From NCBI GenBank assembly GCA_017449065.1, contig JAFSKF010000033.1, positions 1-64,000 on the forward strand: 64,000 bases of DNA, read 5' to 3'. How positions within the stretch are numbered: the stretch's first letter is position 1; each line of letters begins with the position of its first letter. The translations under genes and the position numbers were made by a program. This DNA comes from Bacteroidales bacterium (GTDB lineage: Bacteria; Bacteroidota; Bacteroidia; Bacteroidales; UBA3663). Shown here one piece after another: positions 7,719 to 15,974 of the stretch. A model generated the notes under the pieces. The model had not been told where the DNA came from. It saw only the letters and a list, made by a program, of their open reading frames with translations, and ran no database searches.

Positions 7719-7742
7719 GCGTGGAAACTTTCGAATCCACGC
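7719..7742. terminator. Bidirectional terminator between msrA and the small secreted protein
   Basis: GCGTGGA (7719-7725) and TCCACGC (7736-7742) form a 7-bp GC-rich stem with a ten-base loop. An A-run precedes it and a T-rich stretch follows, so it can end transcription from both convergent genes. Confidence 0.8.
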
Positions 7743-7772
7743 TTATTATTTTTATAATGAAACTTTGCTTAA

Positions 7773-8213
7773 TTACTTCTTAGCCTTATAATATGGAGTG
7801 TTATAAGTCAGACGGATGCCGGCATCAGTCTTGCTGAGCAACAGGGTGGTACCTTCGCCATCGAGAGCATAGAGATAACCTTCAGCCGAATTGGAAATCT
7901 GATGATAGATAACATTCAGCAACTGAGCATTGTCAACAAATGCTGTTGGGGAATTGTTCGGAATATCGACGATGAGCTGACCAATGTGGTTCTTCTCAGT
8001 GACGTCAACATAGTTGAACTTCAAGCTGATTCTGGTTCCCTGGCACAGACCTGTGAGTGTGTTAGGATCATCGAGAGAACCTACGTAATTCTTCATGGCA
8101 ACTGCCTTAGTAACTTCGCTTACTGAACCGTTCAGGTTGATACCATCGAAATCGAAAGCATACATGCTGACACTGGCCACAAAGGCACAAGCGATAAGGA
8201 ATAATTTTTTCAT
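7773..8213 (-). CDS. Small secreted protein of unknown function
   Basis: 146 residues. An N-terminal signal peptide (MKKLFLIACAFVASVSMYA, cleavage after YA) is followed by a compact domain of about 127 residues with several predicted beta-strands, such as GTRISLKFNYVDV and GTTLLLSKTDAGIRLTYN. There are no cysteines near the mature N-terminus, so it is not a lipoprotein; it is probably periplasmic. I do not recognise the family with confidence. It has its own -7 box and is convergent with msrA, so it forms a single-gene unit unrelated to the exopolysaccharide operon that follows. Confidence 0.7.
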   Translation of the reverse strand: MKKLFLIACAFVASVSMYAFDFDGINLNGSVSEVTKAVAMKNYVGSLDDPNTLTGLCQGTRISLKFNYVDVTEKNHIGQLIVDIPNNSPTAFVDNAQLLNVIYHQISNSAEGYLYALDGEGTTLLLSKTDAGIRLTYNTPYYKAKK

Positions 8214-8276
8214 AATTGATTAATTGATAAAAGTTGTAGTTTATTGGGATTGATTTATAGTCTTATTTTTGACACG

Positions 8277-8284
8277 CAAAGATA
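8277..8284 (-). promoter_or_regulatory. -7 box of the small secreted protein gene
   Basis: TATCTTTG on the minus strand, 63 bases before the ATG at 8213, an exact TAnnTTTG match. No good TTTG at the -33 position. Confidence 0.55.
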
Positions 8285-8390
8285 CGGACAAAATTGCGTA
8301 AGTTCGCCTATTTACTGTCATTTTTCTAAAAAATCACATCAGATACCGCCGCATTTGCCTATTGCAAGTATCAATTTTCCACAAATCGGA

Positions 8391-9515
8391 TTAAATTTCG
8401 CTATAAAGTGCTGATGTTTCCTCTCCGATATGTGTCCAGCTGAATGCGCTTTCTATCTTCTGAAATTCCGCTTCCCGCTGTTGCATTTGGGCTATTTCTT
8501 CGGGATGGGAAACCAGCCGAACCATCTCCTGACCTAAGCGGTTATCTTCCAGTCGCCCGATGTTCCAGCCAATCCGTCCTATCTGCAAGATTTCGGACAA
8601 TCCGCCCACAGAGGTAACCAAAACCGGGGTTCGCCGGTGAACTGCAGAAAATATCAGTCCACTTTGCGAAATACGCCGGTAAGGCAGCAACAACACCTGA
8701 GTCTGCGACAACCAGGCTTCGAAATCGAGATCAGTCAGCATCTCGTCCAGGATGGTAACATTCTTGCATGAGGCAAGCGATGTATAATCGAGCCCGTGAT
8801 TTCGACCGGCTATCAGCAAATGGCAGGCCGGATTATCGTGCAGTTCCGGATGCTGCCCCCAGGCTTCCACCACTTCCTGCGTGCCTTTATAGGGTTTCTG
8901 CACACCCAGGCTACAGAATAGAATCACGTTTTCGCCAATGCCGAAATCCTTACGAAGTTGCTTGCCTCGCGGTAGTACTTCTGCCTCCGGAATCAGACTT
9001 TCGAGCATACCATGACGAATCACATGAATCTTCTGTGCATCAATGTGCATCGTTGCCATCATCTCGTCGCGGGTACATTCATTATGAACAATCAGCGCAT
9101 CGGACAACTGGTAGTATTTCCTGTATTGCCAGGCATCACCCCGATAGCGGACGTGTGGCAAAAGGTTGTGTGCCGTATGAACGATACGGATGCCTCTCCG
9201 TTGTAGCAGCCAGGCAAAAAGATAATCGACCAGCCAAAGGCGTATCCACTGAACATGCACCACATCCGGCTTTTCGCGCCAAGCATCCCGGAATATGCCC
9301 CAGATCGACCGCACATAGCTGAAAGCCTTTGCCAGACCTTTCTTCTGGCTATAATGGAAGCGGCAGCGACAATCGGCAGGCGGAAAGACTGTAAGCTGAT
9401 ACATATCACTATAATAATATATGAGCTCATCGTCCTTGGATATATGCTGCAACAAAGAATAGTCGTAAAGACTCAGATTGTTGTACGATTGCGGGTCGAT
9501 ATAATATACTTTCAT
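8391..9515 (-). CDS. Glycosyltransferase, GT4-like (exopolysaccharide operon, last gene)
   Basis: 374 residues from the ATG at 9515 (MKVYYIDPQS); the frame continues upstream but would run into the preceding gene. The N-terminal Rossmann half includes KPDVVHVQW and IVHTAHN. The C-terminal half has ENVILFCSLGVQKPYKGTQE and the SGLIFSAVHRRTPVLVTSVG segment that binds the donor nucleotide-sugar in GT-B retaining enzymes. It should add one sugar to the lipid-linked repeat unit at the cytoplasmic face of the inner membrane. It is the terminal gene of the operon, 17 bases after the beta-helix gene. Donor and acceptor are not predictable from sequence. Confidence 0.82.
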   Translation of the reverse strand: MKVYYIDPQSYNNLSLYDYSLLQHISKDDELIYYYSDMYQLTVFPPADCRCRFHYSQKKGLAKAFSYVRSIWGIFRDAWREKPDVVHVQWIRLWLVDYLFAWLLQRRGIRIVHTAHNLLPHVRYRGDAWQYRKYYQLSDALIVHNECTRDEMMATMHIDAQKIHVIRHGMLESLIPEAEVLPRGKQLRKDFGIGENVILFCSLGVQKPYKGTQEVVEAWGQHPELHDNPACHLLIAGRNHGLDYTSLASCKNVTILDEMLTDLDFEAWLSQTQVLLLPYRRISQSGLIFSAVHRRTPVLVTSVGGLSEILQIGRIGWNIGRLEDNRLGQEMVRLVSHPEEIAQMQQREAEFQKIESAFSWTHIGEETSALYSEI

Positions 9516-9532
9516 AGGCACAGGAAATAATA

Positions 9533-11701
9533 TCAGGCTGAAGGACTGACAGGGTTTTGCAAGTGGATCTGTGTATTTTCCAATCCGGACAAATCGGCAG
9601 TCGTAATGATTCCGTCGATATAACTCTCGGGGAAAAACTGCCAATGCAAAGTTCGGGGAACGCCAATTTCATCGATGCTTTTCAGTTTTCCTTTGAAGAC
9701 CGAAACGAATGCGGAAAGACTGAATTGACGCGTTTTCTGTACCGTTGCAATGGTAAATCCGAGAGCCGTGACGAGCCGAGTCAGCCCTTTCTTCGGCCTG
9801 TACGACATAGCATAGAAAAGAATATCGCCTTTCTTTTCGCCTTCAGTAACGACATGATGCCAAACGTTTCCTTGGGCACAAGAAGGAAGGTTAAACAACG
9901 CACCGGCAGATTTCATATATCTGAAACCTCTTATATTGTGAAACACATTGTAGGCAGGAGGACTCATCGGACCCTCAGAGAACCCATGAAAATCGTAGTC
10001 AACCGGGTTAAACACAGGGTTCAGATAACAGATATTCCGGAAAACATTACGATAGGCATTTCCTTCGCCACCCATCATGTCGGCAAAGTGGCTATAAAAA
10101 GTAATATCCTCGAATAAGCAATCGCAGGCGTGTCCGTAAAACTTGATACCCTGATGTCCGTCGTAACCGCCAATGCCTACTTTGCTTACCGAAACGTTGC
10201 GACTGTCGAGCACGTAAATCGGGTTGGTGAAATTACGGATTGAAACGTTGCTTATTGAACCATGTGCAACACGCTTCATGTTGATAGCATTCCAGCCGTA
10301 ATCCATCTGCTGCGACATTTTTATGCTGTAATACAGCGGAAAACCATGATGCCGGAAGTTTCCGTTCCACCAACTATCTAAGCATAAATTACAGATTGAA
10401 ATATCTTCGAGCATTTCAACATTGAATACCGTAGGAGTATATTCCATCTGAAAATCGCGCAATAAAGGTCTTGCCAATCTCAGTTTATGGCTATCGACAA
10501 TAGATTCCACTTCGATAAGCCACTGGAAAGAAGGCGCCTGTTCCGGACCGGCACGATGAGCTGTGGTCCATTCCTGCCGGAGTTCCTTCAGTCCGAGAAT
10601 ATCTTTGATCAAATTTCCGTCGGATGTTGTATTGTAAAGACCTAACATGATGTAGCGTCCTATTCCATCTGTATTCTCCACTTCAAGAACAGAATCGCCC
10701 TTGTAGGCAGGCTTACTCAAAATAGTGACCGCTTGCGGGGTAAGAATCTCTCCGTCACTACCCGGATCAGAAAGCGAGGCACTCTGGCTGAACGTCTTTT
10801 GACGCTTGCGGAACTGAAGCCCGAAAAAGTTATTACTGGGCTGCAGAACCTCTCCTGTTGAAATAAAGAAAGGTGAAAGCCAAGGATTTTTATGTCCTTC
10901 GGAAGTAGGACCACAATTCACGAGGGTTGCCAAAGGCCTGCCTTGTGTATCGGTTTCTCCTTCGAGAGTGATATGGGAGTAATTGATTTGAATAAACCGG
11001 CCTTGTCTCTTATTGAAGTAGTATTTTCCGCATGGAAAGAAAATCCTTCCTCCCCCCTGACTTCCCACATGATCTATAAGTTTCTGCAAAGACTCCAACT
11101 GATCGGTCTTCAAATCCGGATGAATGCCAAAATCGGTAACCTTGAAAACTTGCTGATTAATCTGTTTATTGTAATGATTTCCGGCATAAAGCATATAGGG
11201 AGTTATGGAATCTTCCCCACCTTGAAACGTAGCAAGTTGTGGTGTTTCGCTCCTACGGCAAAGGTAGGCTAATGCCAGATCTTTGCCATGGGCAATGCCG
11301 AATGGAGAATTCCGGACATAGATACCCATCACCCAAAAAGCAAAAACCGGTATAATGCAGAACAGAGAACAAGCCAGATAGGAAAGAAGCAGAACTACAC
11401 ACAATCTGAAAAGCCATGAAACGACAGCCTGTCGCGGGTTGATCTTACTGATAATCCATTCCGACAAAGCAGATATAGCCAAAAAGGCAAGACTAAAAAA
11501 GAAAAGCGACAGAATGCTTTGGCTATGCAGGTTCCAAGCAAGGATAACACAACCGGCAAGAAAGCTCAGAAAGGTGAAGGACTGCGCCTTCTGGCATCGG
11601 TAGTTGTACTTCCCTGTCAGCAGTTTCAGTTCGCGCAACTGCAACTGAAAGCCGACAAAGCAGGAGAATACGGAAAGTAAGAAACAGTATAAATACATCA
11701 T
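9533..11701 (-). CDS. Inner-membrane protein with periplasmic right-handed beta-helix (pectate-lyase-like) domain
   Basis: 722 residues. Four hydrophobic segments occupy roughly residues 1-20, 40-60, 62-85 and 92-125. A large soluble domain follows from about 155, beginning with YNKQINQQVFKVTDFGIHPD and a GGGRIFFPCGKYYF motif typical of the first coils of pectate-lyase_3-like beta-helices. Further rungs (VSIRNFTNPIYVLDSRNVSV, GHQGIKFYGHACDCLFEDIT) continue the solenoid. Similar soluble domains are polysaccharide lyases, hydrolases or epimerases. The start overlaps the preceding glycosyltransferase by the ATGA at 11698-11701, so it is translated with the biosynthetic genes. I infer an enzyme that trims or modifies the polymer during export. 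Catalytic residues could not be assigned. Confidence 0.75.
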   Translation of the reverse strand: MMYLYCFLLSVFSCFVGFQLQLRELKLLTGKYNYRCQKAQSFTFLSFLAGCVILAWNLHSQSILSLFFFSLAFLAISALSEWIISKINPRQAVVSWLFRLCVVLLLSYLACSLFCIIPVFAFWVMGIYVRNSPFGIAHGKDLALAYLCRRSETPQLATFQGGEDSITPYMLYAGNHYNKQINQQVFKVTDFGIHPDLKTDQLESLQKLIDHVGSQGGGRIFFPCGKYYFNKRQGRFIQINYSHITLEGETDTQGRPLATLVNCGPTSEGHKNPWLSPFFISTGEVLQPSNNFFGLQFRKRQKTFSQSASLSDPGSDGEILTPQAVTILSKPAYKGDSVLEVENTDGIGRYIMLGLYNTTSDGNLIKDILGLKELRQEWTTAHRAGPEQAPSFQWLIEVESIVDSHKLRLARPLLRDFQMEYTPTVFNVEMLEDISICNLCLDSWWNGNFRHHGFPLYYSIKMSQQMDYGWNAINMKRVAHGSISNVSIRNFTNPIYVLDSRNVSVSKVGIGGYDGHQGIKFYGHACDCLFEDITFYSHFADMMGGEGNAYRNVFRNICYLNPVFNPVDYDFHGFSEGPMSPPAYNVFHNIRGFRYMKSAGALFNLPSCAQGNVWHHVVTEGEKKGDILFYAMSYRPKKGLTRLVTALGFTIATVQKTRQFSLSAFVSVFKGKLKSIDEIGVPRTLHWQFFPESYIDGIITTADLSGLENTQIHLQNPVSPSA

Positions 11702-12594
11702 GATCGCTCAAATTCCTGTAAATAATTCCTTAACTGGAGCATGACTTCCATTCGGGACGGATCGCTCTTCCCGAGGAGACCTTTCACTCTTTGCATGAAT
11801 ATCAGGAACCTGATATTGCGAAGCCGGTTGAGGATGGTATCCCGCCGGGAATAACCGTTCTTTTCGTTGAGCTTGACGGCTGCCAGAATCTTTGTTTTTT
11901 CGTAATCGAGCGACCGGTCTTTTGCAACATGTAAGGGATGGATATAATGCAAAGATGAATTGTAACGGATATTGCCATAACCGAATCGGCGCCCTAACCG
12001 GCAATGGATATCGTCTTCCTCGCCATACATGAAATTGGTTTCGTCGAACATTCCGATTTCCATAAACTTCTGCCGGTGAACAAAAAAGAAAGAACCTTGA
12101 ATATACATCCATCGCGAAAGATACCAATCGAACCTGTTGCACAAGCCTGTCAGCAGAACCTGAGCATATCCGTTCATCATGAACGTCCCACAAAAAGACT
12201 TGGAACTGGTTTTCGTTGGCGAATGCATCTGTTTCAGCCCCAGCATGACTAATTCCGGATCCGTATCGAACGAACGGACAGCACTTTTGAATATAGGCTC
12301 GAAAAGACGGACATCCGGGTTCATGACAGCCACTACAGGTGCAGATGCCTCTCGTATGCCCACATTGTTTCCTTGTCCATAACCGCCATTATGCGTATTA
12401 TGAATCAGTTTGACCTGTTCTCCATAACGCTCCCGAATAGCGGCAAACAGAGAGGTACTATCGGAACTGTTATCGACGACAATAACTTCCAATTCGTCCG
12501 CCGCCAGATCATTGTTCTTCCATACGGAATCCAGGCAGTCGAATATGTCGTTTTCGGAGTTATAGGTGACTATAATAATTGATAATCTTTTCAT
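11698..12594 (-). CDS. Glycosyltransferase family 2, rhamnosyltransferase-like
   Basis: 298 residues from the ATG at 12594 (MKRLSIIIVTYNS). The GT-A fold is marked by IIIVTYNSENDI, EVIVVDNSSDST, the metal-site region VAVMNPDVRLFEP and the acceptor-side motif NFMYGEEDDIHCRLGRRFGYG, as in WbbL-like rhamnosyl or related inverting transferases. The start overlaps the preceding stop as ATGA (12591-12594) and its own stop overlaps the beta-helix gene in the same way, showing tight translational coupling. It should extend the undecaprenyl-linked oligosaccharide. The sugar is not predictable. Confidence 0.88.
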   Translation of the reverse strand: MKRLSIIIVTYNSENDIFDCLDSVWKNNDLAADELEVIVVDNSSDSTSLFAAIRERYGEQVKLIHNTHNGGYGQGNNVGIREASAPVVAVMNPDVRLFEPIFKSAVRSFDTDPELVMLGLKQMHSPTKTSSKSFCGTFMMNGYAQVLLTGLCNRFDWYLSRWMYIQGSFFFVHRQKFMEIGMFDETNFMYGEEDDIHCRLGRRFGYGNIRYNSSLHYIHPLHVAKDRSLDYEKTKILAAVKLNEKNGYSRRDTILNRLRNIRFLIFMQRVKGLLGKSDPSRMEVMLQLRNYLQEFERS

Positions 12595-13736
12595 CTTGTA
12601 ACGGTTTGATAGATTTTCAATGTTTCGGCAGCAATGTGCGACCAACTGCGATTGCCAATGGAGAAATCTTCCTGAATGGCAGCCGACATGGCTTCAAGCC
12701 TACCGGGCTGCAATATGGCTTCGATACCTTGCGCTAATGCCTTTGCGTCACAAGGCTCAACCAATAGTCCGTGCCGCCCCTCCTCGATCTCCTCAGGCAA
12801 AGCTCCTACTCGTGTTGCGAGCACCGGTTTGCTCAAGGCAAAGGCAGAAAGCACCACACCGCTCTGCGTTGCATCCTTGTACGGGCAGCAGACAAACAAA
12901 GAACCCTTAATCAATGTGTATAGCTCCTCATTGGTGACAAACCGGTTGATCAGATGGATGTTTCCAGCTGCGAGATAAGGCTGTATGTCGAAATCGAACT
13001 GTCCCCGTCCGGCGATTACCAAAGGTAGCGGCTCTTTAAGCAAGGAAAGAGCCTCACAAAGGTAGCGGATGCCTTTGTGCGGATTGATGCTTCCCGTGAA
13101 AAGCATATATCTGGCGGGCAGATTCATCGGGACGCCAACCGTATGCTGCAAGTGAGAAAAAACGCCCATCCGGGAAACAAAGACCTGCTTCTTTTGCAGA
13201 TGGTAGGTCTGAATGAACTCATCGCGCAAAGAAGCACTAAGCACAATAAAACGACTGACACATTGGAAAGCCATCCAGCGCTGCAAGCGGTTCAGCCGGT
13301 TCCGGTCGCTGGAATGCGGCAACGGATCGTGCATGGTGAGCACCATACGCCGACGCAGCAAATAAAGCAGGAAAGAACCGTAGCGCAAAGGACTGGTTAC
13401 ATGGATGACATCGAACTTTTGGGAACGCAGCATCCGATAAAGCGCCCACACCGCCCGCAGGCTCTGCCAATGCAAATCCTTAGGACGAGGCATATTGACC
13501 ACAAAAACCTTATCAAGAGGGATAAATTCGGACAAGGAAGCCAAATCCGGGAAGGCTGTAGCCGGATAGACACCACCCTTCGGCTTCATCGCTTGCACAT
13601 TGATGATAGTGGCCTGACGAGATGAATCGGACATCTGCAAGAAATAGCAGACATCGGCACCCTGTCTGGTCATCTCTTGAATCAGGGGCAGCTCACTATC
13701 AGTCAGGAATGCTGACGAAATATAGGCTATTTTCAT
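12591..13736 (-). CDS. Glycosyltransferase, GT4 family
   Basis: 381 residues, GT-B fold. The N-terminal domain contains KFDVIHVTSPLRYGSFLLYL. The C-terminal donor-binding domain has RYMLFTGSINPHKGIRYL and the GT4 E-x7-E-like stretch ATQSGVVLSAFALSKPVLAT followed by VGALPEEIEEGRHGLLVEP. Retaining transfer of a sugar from a nucleotide donor at the cytoplasmic face of the membrane is expected. The start overlaps the polymerase stop by ATGA and the stop overlaps the next glycosyltransferase by ATGA. Confidence 0.9.
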   Translation of the reverse strand: MKIAYISSAFLTDSELPLIQEMTRQGADVCYFLQMSDSSRQATIINVQAMKPKGGVYPATAFPDLASLSEFIPLDKVFVVNMPRPKDLHWQSLRAVWALYRMLRSQKFDVIHVTSPLRYGSFLLYLLRRRMVLTMHDPLPHSSDRNRLNRLQRWMAFQCVSRFIVLSASLRDEFIQTYHLQKKQVFVSRMGVFSHLQHTVGVPMNLPARYMLFTGSINPHKGIRYLCEALSLLKEPLPLVIAGRGQFDFDIQPYLAAGNIHLINRFVTNEELYTLIKGSLFVCCPYKDATQSGVVLSAFALSKPVLATRVGALPEEIEEGRHGLLVEPCDAKALAQGIEAILQPGRLEAMSAAIQEDFSIGNRSWSHIAAETLKIYQTVTR

Positions 13737-14881
13737 TGGTCAGGTTCTTTGAATGTCTTGTTAAAATGATCGAGGCTCTGCTGATAGGTCTTGACGTTAC
13801 CCAACAGATAATTCTGATACTCGTTGACCGGAGTATTGATAGTCACCAACATACGGAAAATAAAGAAAAGAACAAAATATCCGGCAAACAGGCAACGGTT
13901 TCCGACATATTTCAAGCAAAAGACTAACTCGATAAGAATAACCCAATTGGCATAAGAGAAAATGATTCCTAATCGGTTGCTGACCTCAACGATATCGTAA
14001 GTCAGGGCGGTGCTGAGCATATAAACCAACAATGAGTTAACGATTATCCGATTGGTTGACCTGCGTTGCATCAATGTTTCGTAGAAACAGAAAACCATTC
14101 CGCAGGTGATGAGGCGCTGAAGCAAAATGGTAATAGGCATACCGTGCCAACCATAATCCGTATAACTCTCGACCTTCTGGGCAACAATCGCATTATCTTC
14201 AAAAAGCTGTGCAGCAATCGTCATAATGGGAGAAAAGCCCACAAACAAAGCCAGATGGCAAACAATTACCAAGAGAAGGAATACCCATTTGTTGAGCCTG
14301 AGGTGCAGAATGAAATACAGCGGCAGGAAGATAAGACTGGAAAAATGCAAAGACACGGAAAGCAGGCACATACCGAAATAGGGCCAGAACTGCCGGTTGC
14401 GTAGGAAGTCAAGCGCATTCAGGAAAATCAGGATAGCCAGAGAATTTCTCATCAGATTGATGCTCAAGACATATCCGTTCATCGCCAGAAAAGCCGCCAA
14501 AGCCAATAGGAAATTATCGGTATAACGACGCAAAAAGCGCACCAAGAGGAATGTGCTCAAAAGCGTCACAGTAATTTGCAGCATCGGGTAGGTAAAACCC
14601 AATGTTTTTAACACCAAATCAAACAGCAACCATCCCGGCTCGCGATGCTCGAAATAATCATATTCAAGGAAATCGGACCAAGTGCGATCTTCGTGATAAA
14701 TATAATAAGAGGTCCAATCGTGCCAGATGTATCCTCTGAACCCGAAAAAGAGGACAAAACTGAGAACGCCAAACAATTTCACCTTACGACACAGTTCCAC
14801 ATCGTCCTTGCGTTGTTCGGTAATGATACCCAACACCAGGATAAAAAGAAAGAACACTATGTAAGGAATAGCGTATATCAT
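13733..14881 (-). CDS. EpsG-family polysaccharide polymerase (Wzy-like)
   Basis: 382 residues with about ten hydrophobic segments and the EpsG-type opening in which FGFRG is followed by a short Trp/Asp/Tyr-rich periplasmic segment (near residues 45-60). EpsG proteins polymerise lipid-linked repeat units at the periplasmic face in Wzx/Wzy-type pathways. Its neighbours fit that: Wzz-like chain-length protein immediately upstream (one-base TAATG overlap) and glycosyltransferases downstream (ATGA). No second polymerase is present in the operon, so this is the best candidate for the Wzy role. Confidence 0.85.
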   Translation of the reverse strand: MIYAIPYIVFFLFILVLGIITEQRKDDVELCRKVKLFGVLSFVLFFGFRGYIWHDWTSYYIYHEDRTWSDFLEYDYFEHREPGWLLFDLVLKTLGFTYPMLQITVTLLSTFLLVRFLRRYTDNFLLALAAFLAMNGYVLSINLMRNSLAILIFLNALDFLRNRQFWPYFGMCLLSVSLHFSSLIFLPLYFILHLRLNKWVFLLLVIVCHLALFVGFSPIMTIAAQLFEDNAIVAQKVESYTDYGWHGMPITILLQRLITCGMVFCFYETLMQRRSTNRIIVNSLLVYMLSTALTYDIVEVSNRLGIIFSYANWVILIELVFCLKYVGNRCLFAGYFVLFFIFRMLVTINTPVNEYQNYLLGNVKTYQQSLDHFNKTFKEPDQ

Positions 14882-15963
14882 TATTCACCCGATTCTGATC
14901 CGGCTTCTTCTGCCTTTTTCTTGTTCTTTGAAGGGAAGAAAATAATTTTTGCAGCACAAGCAGCTCCACCCAACATTGCCCATAGGATTGCCACTACAAT
15001 ACGTGGCATACTGGCGGGTTTCATGGGTGTTACTGGACGTTGCAGAATGGTGAAAGCCGGTGTGCGCTCCTGCAATTTCGCTTCAGCCTGCTTAAGCATC
15101 GTAGATGTCTGTGTATAGATGCTATACTTGAGCTGCATATCGTTCTCGAGTTCTTCAAGACGAGCCTGATAGGAAACCAGATTCATGGTCTTGTGAGCAT
15201 CTGCATACTTGACGTATTCAATACGGGCGCTGTCGTATTGTTGCTTCGCATCCGCCAACAGATTCCGATAGTATTCAATGTCAAGCAACGCCTTGTTGGT
15301 GCGATACTCCGTGATATAATCTTGCAGACGTTGGCGAACCGTATCTGCTATAGCTGCCGCAGCCAACGGATCCTGATCGCAGACGGCAATGGAGATAACA
15401 CTGGACTTGCGATCGACAGAACAGATAACCAAATCCCGGAACTGGCGAATCATCTCCCAATCGTGACGGGAAACCACCAGATTATTACCCTCTCCGCCAC
15501 CGGGAGGAGGCAATAACCGTTTTTTCCACTGGCTGAACCACACTTTCGGATAATCCCAGAAAGGAAATTTGAATTCTTTCTGAACATGATAATAATAGGT
15601 ACGCGGTTCCGGATTGTCCATCGTACTTACCGGAACATCATAGAGAGACATCAGGAAATCCGTAGAAGAAATGATACTCGGATACAGATCCGGATAAATA
15701 GCATCCATAGAACCGGAACCGCCTAAATCGACGCCGAAACTGGAGGCCAATTCTGCCAGACTTCCGGACATACTCATTCCGCCACCGGAAAACTCAGGGG
15801 CCAAAGCCGTTTCGCTAACATAAAACCGCGGAATGCTAAATGCCACGACCACACCGATAACGCCTCCGATGAAGCCCCATAAGATGACCTTCTTCCGTTC
15901 TTTCCAAACTTTAAGAACCATACCGATAATGTCGAACTCGGTTATTTTCTTTTGTTCATTCAT
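14881..15963 (-). CDS. Wzz-like polysaccharide chain-length determinant, no kinase domain
   Basis: 360 residues. Two membrane segments flank a long periplasmic helical region: one at about 24-44 (VILWGFIGGVIGVVVAFSI) and one near 320-342 (PRIVVAILWAMLGGAACAAK). The intervening part is coiled-coil prone, especially residues 210-300. This is the PCP architecture that sets polymer length with Wzy. The tail ends about 18 residues after the second membrane segment, so there is no fused tyrosine kinase, and no separate BY-kinase gene occurs in the operon. PCP-1-like behaviour or a kinase encoded elsewhere are the alternatives. Confidence 0.88.
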   Translation of the reverse strand: MNEQKKITEFDIIGMVLKVWKERKKVILWGFIGGVIGVVVAFSIPRFYVSETALAPEFSGGGMSMSGSLAELASSFGVDLGGSGSMDAIYPDLYPSIISSTDFLMSLYDVPVSTMDNPEPRTYYYHVQKEFKFPFWDYPKVWFSQWKKRLLPPPGGGEGNNLVVSRHDWEMIRQFRDLVICSVDRKSSVISIAVCDQDPLAAAAIADTVRQRLQDYITEYRTNKALLDIEYYRNLLADAKQQYDSARIEYVKYADAHKTMNLVSYQARLEELENDMQLKYSIYTQTSTMLKQAEAKLQERTPAFTILQRPVTPMKPASMPRIVVAILWAMLGGAACAAKIIFFPSKNKKKAEEAGSESGE

Positions 15964-15974
15964 AGTTTTTTATT

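Noticed and set aside
7719-7742. tRNA arm suggested by TTCGAATCC
   Set aside because: The bases belong to a simple hairpin with flanking A and T runs; no cloverleaf can be drawn around them.
8768-9322. 184-codon plus-strand ORF opposite the glycosyltransferase
   Set aside because: Composition is unlike real proteins and it is antisense to conserved GT-B motifs; many such shadows occur across the window.
9516-9644. N-terminal extension of the last exopolysaccharide glycosyltransferase
   Set aside because: It would overlap the preceding gene by over 100 bases. The ATG at 9515 begins the GT-B fold correctly.
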